Shown piece by piece: positions 55,162 through 64,000 of a DNA stretch of 64,000 bases. The position numbers and the translations under genes are program-made. Location: the NCBI GenBank assembly GCA_973895155.1, contig OZ316895.1:11036001-11100000 (forward strand). Direction: 5' to 3'. The notes beneath the pieces were generated by a model, which made no database searches, was not told where the DNA came from, and saw only the letters and a program-made list of their open reading frames with translations. Source of the DNA: Marsupella aquatica (lineage: Eukaryota > Marchantiophyta). Within the stretch, counting starts at the first letter, position 1. The number at the start of each line of letters is the position of its first letter.

Positions 55162-58100
55162 CTACAACTGCAAAACCTGCAAAGTAGCACGGTGTCTTGA
55201 GAAACTCTCCAAAGGAATCACTTTGGTAAAGGCATCGGCGGGATTGAGCTTTCCATCAATCTTGACTAGCTCAAAAGTTTTATCAGACACTGCTTGCCTG
55301 ATAAAATATTACCTGATATCAATGTGCTTCACCCTACTATCCATCACCTGGTTAGCAGCCAAGTAAAGAGCACTCTGACTATCACAGTTTAGAGACATTT
55401 TGCCATGCTCTAAACCCATCTCCGCGATCAACTTATCCAACCAAATTGCTTCCTTTGCTGCTTCTGCTACTGCAACATACTCTGCTTCTGTAGTAGACTG
55501 AGATATGCACTTCTGCAAGGTAGATTTCCAACTGATACATCCTCCTCCAAGAGTGTATACAAACCCAGTTGTAGACCTCCTTGTATCCAGACAGCCTCCA
55601 TAGTCAGAATCTACATAGCCAACTAACGTTCTATCTGATCTGTTATCAAATAGAAATCCATAGTCCTGTGTTCCTCTCACATACCTGAGAATCCATTTCA
55701 CAGCTTCCCAATGTATCTTCCCTGGATTTGACATGAATTTGCTGACCTTGCCCATCGCTAGGGCCAAGTCAGGCCTAGTACAAGTCATCAAATACATCAG
55801 ACTGCCTACTGCCTTCTCATAAGGAATCTTAGCCATCAGACCTTTCTCCACAGCATCCGTAGGAGAGAAGGCCGATGATAACTTGAATGCAAAGCTAAAG
55901 GAATACTCATTGGCTTACAGTTTTCCATGTTGAATCGTGCAAGTACTTTCCTCGCATACTGGCCCTGACTCAAGCACAACTGTCCAGTATCAGAGTTCCT
56001 AAAAATCTCCATCCCTAAGGTCCCCTTGGCCTTACCAAGATCCTTCATCCTGAATTCTGCACTCAATTTCGCCTTGAGACTGTCAACCTCAGATTGATCT
56101 TTAGCCACAATCAACATGTCATCCAATCACATAGATCACCAGAATGATGAAACCAAATACATCATTCTTGACTGATTTCGTATACAAACAAGGATCATAC
56201 ACCATCCTTGTAAAACCTTGAGCAAACATGAAATCATCAAACCGCTTGTTCCACTGTCTGGGAGACCGCTTCAATCCATACAAGGACTTGAGCAATCTGC
56301 AAACTAAGTTCTCTTGGCCCTTCTTCATAAAAACTAGTGGCTGTCTCATGAAGATCAACTCTTCCAAGTTGCCATAGAAAAAAGCAGTAACAACATCCAT
56401 CTGATCCATCACCAGACCAAAAAACACAACAAGCTGACACAAGATCCGAATTGTGGAATACTTAGCCACCGGTGAAAAGACCTCATTGTAATCCACTCCT
56501 TTCTCCTGAGTGAATCCCTTGGCAACAAGCCTTGCCTTGTAGATCTTGTCTCCACCCTCTGAAGGACTGTCGTTCAACTTGTAAATCCACTTGTTGTCCA
56601 CCACTTGCTGACCTCTTGGAAGCTCCACCAGCTTTCATGTCTTGTTGTCACTCAAAGATTGCAACTCCCTCTGCATTGCTGCATTCCACTCATGCTTCTG
56701 CTCTGAAGCACAAGCCTCGCTGTACGAAGAAGGCTCTCCTTCTTCCAAGATCAAAGCCATGTCATCATCATCAGGTGCAATGTCAATATCATCTAGCTTA
56801 GATGAGTCTGCCCATTGACCATACCTGGTAGGAGCTCTAGTAGAACGACTGGAAGTTCTTCTAGTAGATGACTCAGGCTGATCTGCTACTGCTGCTGGCT
56901 GAATTTGAGGTACCCCAGCAACAATCTGCTCCTCTTGTTCCATCACAGGAACCAGCTCCAAGCTCAGAGCTTCTCCATCTCTCCTGTCATGAACAACATC
57001 ATGACTAATCTCCCCCTCAACCCGGTCTGGGATGGGAGATTTCTCCTTGTTAGTATGGGAGTCCTGAGAACTCTCCCCCTCCTTTGATGATCTGGATTCA
57101 TTAAAGGACACATCTCTACTGACAATTAGCTTACAAGTTACTGGATCTCATAACCTATAACCCTTTACACCTTTCTGATAGCCAAGGAAAATGCACTTCT
57201 TTGACTTGGACTCCAGCTTGAAGCTGGGAAGGTGTAAGCATATAAGCATCACATCCAAAAATCCTTAGATGTGAGTAATCTGCTGGACGCCCGTACCTCA
57301 TTTCAAATGGCGTCTTGAATCCAAGAGAACTCGATGGAGAAAAATTTACCAAATAAGTTGCAGTGTTGACAGCTTCAGCCCAAAACTCATGTGGTAAGCA
57401 TGATTGACTCAACATACTCCTCGAGCGGTCCAATAGTGTTCGGTTGAGTCTCTCAGAAATACCATTTTGTTGAGGAGTATAACTTGTTGTGAGATGGCAG
57501 GTAATCCCCTACTCCTTACAATATGTTCCAAATTCACCAGAACTGTATTCACCGCCGTTATCCGATCGAAGATATCTCACCTTATTACCAGTCTGATTCT
57601 CAACTTGGGCTTTCCACTCCTTAAAAGTGGCAAAAATATCAGACTTACTGTGTAGAAAGTATATCCACACATACCTTGAGTAATCGTCAATGAACGTGAC
57701 ATAATATAACCGTCCAGAATGTGAGGGAGTAGGGGCTGGACCCCACACATCACTATGTACATACTCAAGTACCTCCTTGCTGGTGTGAGTTCCAACTCCG
57801 AAGGGTTTCCTATGCTGCTTCCCTAGCACACAGTGCTCACAAAATTCCAACTTACAAGATAGCAAATTAGAAAGTAATCCTTTCTTCTGAAGAATAGCCA
57901 AACCTTTTTCACTCATGTGGCCCAAACGAAAGTGCCACAGCTAGGCCGTCTCCTCATGAGATAAGGTTACATTGGCTTCATCACAAACTACACTGCCCTC
58001 CAAAATGTATAGATTGCTATGTCTATTTCCTTTCAATACAATTTTAGTACCAGTTGAAACCTGAAGGACACCATTAGCAGAACTCCACTGATGACCATTT

Positions 58101-59431
58101 GCTTCTAAAACTCCAAGTGAAATGAGATTTTTCATCATGCTGGGAATATGTCTCAATTCCTCAACGTTCTCACAGCACCATCAAACATCTGAAATCTTAC
58201 AGATCCAAGTCCAACAACTTGACATGGGATTTCATTTCCCATCAACACTGACCCGTTGGAAACCATGTAAGAACTGAAAAAATCTCTCCTAGAGCAAATG
58301 TGAAAAGTATATGCACTATCTAGAATCCAATCATCACTACCTGGATTTGACATTACATTGAGAGCATAACCTTGACATCACAATATGTCATCATCATCGA
58401 GTAAATCTACCTCATGCGAGCTCGATGTCGCATTAGCAGATGCAGTAGGAACCTTTACTCGACAATCCCTTTTCATGTGGTCAGGCTTGCCACAATTCCA
58501 ACATGCAAGAGGCTTCCTCTCTTGCGATTTTCCTCTGGATTTAGATCTCCCCCGTGATGTAGATCTAAACCTGTTCTGTCCATTCGTGCGCTGCACTGCT
58601 CTTCCCCTTTTCACATTGAGCCAGTGCCAGAAGAAGATGTTGTCTATGATTGACCCAACTTCTTTTGAACATCATCAGACAGTAAAGAGCTCACCACCTC
58701 ATTATACGAAATGGACTTCAGATCTATGTACAAGAGCACCTATTTCAAGCCCTGATAATACGGCGGTAAGGAGCTTAGCAGAAGCAAGGCCTTATCCTCA
58801 TCTTCAACTCCTTTTCCCAGGTTTGACAGATCCACTGCTAGACTGTCAAACTCATCCAGGTGATCCTGCATCTTGCTCCCTTCCTTGAGCCTGAGGCTCA
58901 TCAAGAGAGACTTCTTGTACAGTCGGTCTGACGCATCTTCCAGGTAGTACTTCTCTCTTAGAGCCTTGAACAGTGACGCGCAATCCGCATAATCATCCAG
59001 CTACTTCATGATGTGCGGCTTGAGATATAGCATCACTGCGTTGACAGCAATCACCTGCTCCTGTTTCCATTGTCTCACAAAAATCTCCTCCTCTCCATCA
59101 TACTACTCTCGTGAAGAGAGCAGATGAGCTAAGCCCATGGCCCGTAGAACACCCTTCACTTGCTTCTCCCACGGCAAGTAATCAGTACGACCATCATACT
59201 TCTCCACCTCAAACTTCACTCCTCCAAATCTAGCCATCTCCCTCTTCTTCCCAACTACCAAAACTCTGATAGTAAGACAACTTCCTCCACTGCACGCCGC
59301 ACCGGTGATGGTACCGGTGTAACTAGTTCCTCCTCAAACGGTAGCAGCTCCTCCTCAGACTCTCCGTTTGACCGTCGCGATCCAGAAGCTCCACCGACGC
59401 CAATTCTTCCAGTATCCTCCGAGTCACTCAT
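55162..59431 (-). pseudogene. Copia family A gag-pol, degenerate
   Basis: The polyprotein region, read on the minus strand. Gag starts near 59431 or at the internal ATG 59237 (MARFGGVKFEVEKYDG). The zinc knuckle CWNCGKPDHMKRDC is in 58378-58614, the protease site ILDSAYTFHIC in 58153-58353, the HHCC zinc site and integrase core ([15 protein letters not shown]) in 57509-57925, the integrase C-terminal part in 57155-57433, reverse transcriptase in 55836-56628 and RNase H in 55162-55851. It is broken by several stops (TGA where Trp is expected near 56632 and 57145; others near 57506, 57940 and 55307) and frameshifts, including one inside the YVDD catalytic motif near 56122. It cannot encode an active element. 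Confidence 0.92.
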
Positions 59432-59983
59432 ATGAAACAATCACAAAAAAATGTTTTTTTTCAAAACTTCTCATAAAACTCAAAAATCAACACCGCCACG
59501 TAGCCCATGAAGCTAGGAGTCCAATACTGAAAGCCAAAATCAAAATCAAAATTCGATGGAAAAGTTATTCAAATTTTGGTCGGGGTGGGTAAAACCTTGG
59601 GAAACTCCCCCGTTTTGACCACCTCAGAGAATAACCAAAATATCCAGTACAACCCGTTGTTGGAATTGCAATGTGATCGGTGCGCTGCATTGCTACTTCC
59701 AGTGGCAACATCCTCGCCGAAAAATAACCAAAAAAGTTATTGTTCGGCGGACGGAATCTTTGTCGGACGGCCAAAAAATAGCTCTCTGTTTTTTGGAAAT
59801 ATTCCTGCACAGTCCGACAGGTCTCACAGGGGGCCATTCCCCCTGTCGGAGCGATTAAAACGGAGGGCGGCAGGTCCCGACGCAAGAGGAAACAAAGGGG
59901 AGGAAAAACTGCAATAAAAAGTGCCCTAAAGGGGGTGCAAAGCCCTTTAAATAAAAAATACTTGTATAAAAAGGCGCATCCAC

Positions 59984-60272
59984 ATCGTCGATACAGAGAG
60001 ATACGTGTTCACCTCCACATGAGGCTACGTTCACGGGAACACACAAGAGTTTTACTGCACTCTAGGCCGACCGGCCATACCAAGCATCCACAGCACAAGC
60101 TCTCCCTATCTCTCAACTAGCTCCGTAACAATGAGCCTAAGTTCCACCAGGGTCTGGCATCAGCCCTGGCTATATACACAACAACACTACCGCTAACATT
60201 AGCTAAGTCCTAACCTGAGTTAGACTAACTGTGGTTAGCTCATGAGTCACAAGACTAGAGCAATATCTAACA
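59984..60272 (-). repeat. 5' LTR of the nested family A element, lacking its inner end
   Basis: 289 bp matching the LTR from its outer TGTTAGATATTGC end (60272) inward to TCGATACAGAGAG near 59984. The innermost 65 bp or so present in the 3' LTR (through GCTCAACA) are absent, and unrelated sequence follows. The expected primer-binding site next to the LTR is therefore missing too. Confidence 0.85.
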
Positions 60273-60503
60273 GAAGATAGTTCGGAGGCGAAAGATCCAA
60301 CTACCTCAGGGGGAGAGGCAGAGGCTGCAAAGTTGGAGGAAGCCGCGGACGAGGAAGATCAAGCTTCACCTACACCCGTGGAGGAACGGGAAGACCAGGA
60401 AGACCAGCCCAACAGGGCAATCCATCCCGACAATACTCAGGAAGACCCGCCGTGGAGTGCTTCTGATGCGGCACCAAGGGCCACCCACATAAATTGTGCC
60501 GCA
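60273..60503 (+). pseudogene. Copia element C gag, 3' part after the nested insertion
   Basis: Directly after the target duplication the RG-rich gag tail resumes (LRGRGRG, GGSRGRGRSS, GGTGRPGRP), ending in a CCHC zinc knuckle CF-stop-CGTKGHPHKLC, whose third position is a TGA codon. Composition and frame style match the RG-rich segment that ends at 54619 on the other side. No protease or pol of this element follows; at about 60504 unrelated repeat sequence begins, so element C is truncated. Confidence 0.8.
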
Positions 60504-60585
60504 TTGTGACGCCGCCGGTACGGCAGTTAATGAGTGATTCGGTCTTGTGACGCCGCCGGTACGGCGGTTAATGAGTGATTCAGTC
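60504..60585. repeat. Two-copy tandem repeat, 41-bp period
   Basis: TTGTGACGCCGCCGGTACGG starts at 60504 and 60545. The copies continue (A/G)GTTAATGAGTGATTC and are nearly identical. They lie at the junction between the truncated gag and the next element. Confidence 0.92.
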
Positions 60586-60903
60586 TAACTGCGCTCGGCA
60601 CGCGTGTTAGGTGGGTCTTAGGCCGCTATTATTAGCATAACGACAGTATTTAGGTAATCATTAGGGGTAGGACATCATTAGGCAATAAGGGGGACTTCAG
60701 GTTCGGGCTGGCGGCGGGTCGCTATTCGCACACCCGGGTTACGAGCGTGGGAGGGCCCCTCCCTCGGGTCCGTATAACAAACTTAAGGAAGCGGCCACTA
60801 ACGCACGCTGACTCGGACCGGCGGAGTGGCCGGTACACCACAAGCGTGAGCGGTTCAGCCTATGGGCGTCGAGGAGACGTCGGGGATCGACAAGCCCTCA
60901 AAG

Positions 60904-60910
60904 TATAAAA
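60904..60910 (+). promoter_or_regulatory. TATA box for the transposon-like gene at 61012
   Basis: TATAAAA followed by GGGG lies 108 bp before the ATG at 61012 in a GC-rich stretch (60586-61011) otherwise without features. Position and context fit a plant core promoter, perhaps inside an LTR. Confidence 0.55.
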
Positions 60911-61011
60911 GGGGAGCCAACCCTTTGTAGTGCACCAGTCCATCAGTCCGCGCGCCAGCTTCGACCCCAGCTCTCTCGTTCTCTCTAGGTCGCCACTACT
61001 ATCTCCTCTGA

Positions 61012-62945
61012 ATGTCGCACACGATCCTCTCCAGCTTGGCCATTCGATTCTGGACGCAGTTCCTATCTACCGGAAGGCACTTGGCCGATTCATTGAAACA
61101 CGCCAACCCGCGCCGATACAAAATCGAACGCGAATACGAGAGAGCCATCCGCCTAGCAGGACGACACCACTACATCCTTAACTTTGACTACCTGTCTCAG
61201 AGCGAGCTTTACCGACCAGCAGAGGTATCTGGGTACTTCTTCAACGGGGACAAATATATCGGGTTCTGGGAAGCTCAGGGGTCTCACTATACGGATGCCT
61301 CCCTATCACCTGCGACGTTTTTAGGCCTCGGACCCCCTAAAATGTAAGAAATTTTTTTATTTTTTCAACCCCTATAAAGTTGGAATATTCTTGGAATATT
61401 CCAAAATTTTGGTTATAAGGACCCTAAGTCTTCTTATAAGTCTCAAAATTGGATTTAAAAGACCCTATTGTTCTTCTCAGAAAATTCTTAAGTCTTCCCT
61501 TTGAACCAATAAAATGACCCTATACTTCGTCGCACGTGATATGCCATTTTTGTGGAAGTGAAACCCCCGAGCTGGGAAGCATTGCTTCGGCTTCCGGACG
61601 AGGTCTTCAACATCCCGAGTACAATCGACCTGCAGCGACATCACTTCGACCACATCCCTGCCCAGGTTCGGGCTGTCATTAACGGCGAGTCCAGTACCAA
61701 CCGTTCGACAAGGGCGTCCGCACTCGCTTTGGAGAACTTCTACCAGCACCTGTAGAGCTTCATAGGAACTCGGCCATCGACCAACATGACCAACTCAGCC
61801 GTGCTCGTACCCGTACCCGTGCCCATGCAACCCCAGCCTCAACCTCAGGCTCAGCTTCAGCTTCAGCCTCAGCCGCAGCCTAGCCAAACCCCACCACCTA
61901 TCACCCAGCCAGCACAGGTACGCTCCGTCATCAACGCTGTGGATCTTAGCGATGACGACGAGGCTACCCCACCCTTGACCAGGCGGCCCAGAGGAACAAG
62001 CGCTCGGGGGGCCGATACTATATCGTCCCCACCCCCTGCTCCGACCCCAAGAGCGGCCCTAGCAGACAACCTGGTGACCGTGGCCGCCCCGGGCCCGTTA
62101 CCAACGACAGTGGCACTCCCCAGGCCCGATCGGGAGGATGGGGAAGTATCACCTTCCCCGAGTCAGTCACGGGGAAAGAAGAGGAAGGAATCCGCCACTG
62201 CATCCGGGTTACCATTGGCCACGGTAGCCGTAGCCAAGGTGACGATGCACCGCATGGGGAAAAACGTTCACAGCAACATCCTCCATCCCAAGCATGCGGT
62301 GTACCTGAAGACTCAGGGATTTGAGCACCTCGCCTCTCTCCCCTGGAACACTTGCAGGTACTACGGGGAGGACATGACAGAATTCGTCAAGAATTATGAC
62401 GACGTACGTCAACAGACTCGGCTGCGGGGAAGGAATATGTCCCTCACAGAAGAACGGCTCAAGATGATCTTCGGGTTACCCGAAGGTGACCATCGAGTCG
62501 AATCACGGGCTCCCGGGGGCAAGGGGGCCAAGTACCAATCTTCAAGTTTTCCCTCAGAGGGAGCAGTAGACAACGGGTTCGTGATGAGGACCTGCCTCAT
62601 GCCCGAGATAGCTGAGCGGCTGGAGTTCCAAAGGTACGCTCTCCACATGATGGAACCCCGGGGGAGATCTCCGCCGCCCAGGTTATCCAGGTCGAGAACT
62701 ATCGACCTAGGAAATGGGCGTCGTACTTCGCTAAGAAATTCCATGAAGAGATGGAGCGGCGAAGGAAGACGCTGTACATTGGCGGGAAGGCGTATTTTGC
62801 TAGCCACATCGAAATCATTCTTGAGTGGTACACCGGTTTGATCGACGAACCCTTCCCCGCATCAACGTTACAAAGCTGGTCCCCCTGGGCCCCCAACGTT
62901 ATTAATAATGGACCGGACGTGCGAACGGCCGAAGGGTACATTTAA
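61012..62945 (+). pseudogene. Broken transposon-like gene of unrecognised family
   Basis: Three open blocks lie in one frame: 61012-61347 (MSHTILSSLAIRF...), a block from about 61567 to 61755 (SWEALLRLPDEVFNIPS) and 61786-62841. The first two are separated by repeat R1. The second and third are separated by a single in-frame TAG at 61753-61755. The third block has a PQ-rich stretch (MQPQPQPQAQLQLQPQ), an acidic and proline-rich linker, a KKRK basic patch, then a folded-looking region with KHAVYLKTQGFEHL and RGRNMSLTEERLKMIFGLPE. Near 62660 one frameshift moves coding into another frame, which continues convincingly (FHEEMERRRKTLYIGG, SHIEIILEWYTGLIDEP) to a stop at 62943-62945. The IFGLPE-like block resembles uncharacterised plant transposon proteins, but I cannot name the family. 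Confidence 0.6.
61276..61566 (+). repeat. Dispersed repeat R1, copy 2, within the transposon-like gene
   Basis: Shares ordered landmarks with 28513-28775, starting around GGGGTCTCACTATACGGATG and ending TGGAAGTGAAACCCCCGA. It brings a TAA stop (61345-61347) into the reading frame of the surrounding gene. Boundaries are approximate and no clear target duplication was found. Confidence 0.72.
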
Positions 62946-63270
62946 ATCAATTCCAGATTAATTTTTATAATCGACTTATAACCAACAAGACCATATTTTA
63001 TATGACAATCTCTTTATAACTATTCCAAGGCATCCAAAATGCCGGCCAAAATAATTTGCTTGAAGGGGGCCAGTAATATGGCATGACACACGTCATGATG
63101 AGATTGGTCCACATGGCACGCCCTGAGTGGAGTTTAGTGTAACAAATACTTGTGGTGAATAGGATGAGTTATGAAAGTATTTGGAGTTTTGAGGGTTTAG
63201 GGTGAAAGGTTTTTGGGGGTACATTTCTAGGGGGTTTTGGGTGTTTGCAGGGCAAAAGTTTAGGGGGAGT
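62946..63270. other. Intergenic, no gene recognised
   Basis: AT-rich sequence following the transposon-like gene. Nothing supported. Confidence 0.55.
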
Positions 63271-63420
63271 ACTCAATCCCAAGGGAATGAGCCCTGGAAT
63301 GAGTCAAAGGTCCGGGGCAGGGGGAGTAAACAATCCCCAAGGGAATGAGTCGAAGGCCCGGGGCAGGGGCCGGGAATACTCAATCCCCAAGGGAACGAGT
63401 CGAAGGCCCGGGGTCAAAGT
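63271..63420. repeat. Tandem repeat, about 50-bp period, three copies
   Basis: Units contain CAATCCCCAAGGGAATGAGT and GAAGGCCCGGGGCAGGG. The last two are offset by exactly 50 bp (63331 and 63381). The first is longer by a small internal duplication. Confidence 0.88.
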
Positions 63421-64000
63421 GAGTCCAAGGGAGTGTCAAAGTCGGGGTCGAAGGGAATTAGGGCTCAGCTTCAAGCCGCCGGATTTCACATAGTGCTACC
63501 AAGTCGAGAGGTTCGGTTTAGGCTGAGGGAAGTGGAGCTTGCAGGTTGGCTACGGACCTTGGATGAAGGAAGCTATGGGGCCTAAATGAAATGTTGCGGG
63601 TGGAGGCCGACACTTGATGCTTGCGAAAGTGGCGTTTGACGCAAAGCGGGACGTTGCAAGGCTGGGAGGCGTGCACTGGCGGGACCGACTGTGGGAGGCA
63701 CACCTTTTTTGGAGTTTTGTTTAGGGGTAACTTTCCTTACACTGCCCACTGTTTACGTAGAATGATCATACTTTCCATTGTTTATGCATGCATACACTTT
63801 ACTAACTATGAAAGCTCGTAACCTACTACCAGCTATTGCCCGAGCTACCGTCGATCTGTAAGAAGGGTGAGGCGCGGGTTGAGGTGTTGTTGTGGCTATT
63901 GTTGATCTGCGCTTAGTGCCGTTTGTCTGCTGGAAGCCCGGCCAGCGGGAAGCCCAGGCATCTGAAAGAGGTCCGACTCCCTCTGCTCACTATCTTACTC
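63421..64000. other. Window right end, no gene recognised
   Basis: Open frames here are short and overlapping, with no recognised domain. Confidence 0.55.

Larger units (their letters stand above)
54620..60272 (-). mobile_element. Near-complete copia family A element nested in another copia gag
   Basis: A minus-strand LTR retrotransposon of 5,653 bp, flanked by GAAGA on both sides (54615-54619 and 60273-60277). The 3' LTR is 54620-54965, followed on the minus strand by the matching polypurine tract, pol, gag and a leader, with the 5' LTR remnant at 59984-60272. Domain order gag-protease-integrase-RT-RNase H is that of Ty1/copia. Over the shared 289 bp the two LTRs differ at about ten positions, mostly transitions (hand count), so the insertion is not recent. 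Confidence 0.95.

Overview
This window looks like nuclear DNA of a land plant. The genes have short GT-AG introns and plant architectures: a plastid-targeted G6PDH, a cinnamyl-alcohol-dehydrogenase-like enzyme, a DDM1-type remodeler, a glyoxal oxidase and a hevein-domain chitinase. Gene-poor stretches are full of copia LTR retrotransposons. A hevein (CBM18) domain joined to a GH18 domain, together with a TIP30/HTATIP2-type protein, points by family knowledge towards an early-diverging lineage (bryophyte, lycophyte or fern) rather than a flowering plant. The species is not determined.

Six cellular genes are supported. From left to right they are: a secreted CBM18-GH18 chitinase (+, 4623-7116, one middle exon not found); an alcohol/cinnamyl alcohol dehydrogenase (+, 15409-17790, six exons giving exactly 360 aa); an intronless DDM1/LSH-type SNF2 ATPase (+, 22746-25361); an HTATIP2/TIP30-like atypical SDR (-, 27088-28098); a secreted glyoxal oxidase with a 19-sequon minisatellite-encoded linker (-, 35686-37779); and a plastidic G6PDH of the G6PD4-like group (+, 45701-51640, twelve exons giving exactly 664 aa, one GC-AG intron). 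They form no operon or obvious cluster. Themes are cell wall and defence (chitinase, CAD, glyoxal oxidase), chromatin silencing (DDM1) and plastid redox metabolism (G6PDH).

The rest is mobile or repetitive. One copia family occurs three times: the 3' end of a copy at 1-758, a solo LTR with a CTCTT target duplication at 13018-13360, and an almost full-length minus-strand copy at 54620-60272 with a GAAGA target duplication. That copy landed inside the gag gene of a second, plus-strand copia element, whose gag resumes on the far side at 60273. Right of it, 60504-62945 holds a broken transposon-like gene of unrecognised type with its own TATA box, interrupted by a roughly 290-bp repeat that also occurs at 28513. 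A 1.48-kb non-coding repeat is present as an inverted pair (19245-20728 and 40137-41618). There are many local tandem duplications, a purine-rich 1.1-kb tract, a telomere-like tract and a G-rich block.

Exon coordinates were derived by hand from splice signals, phase and family similarity. Element and repeat boundaries marked approximate were judged by eye.
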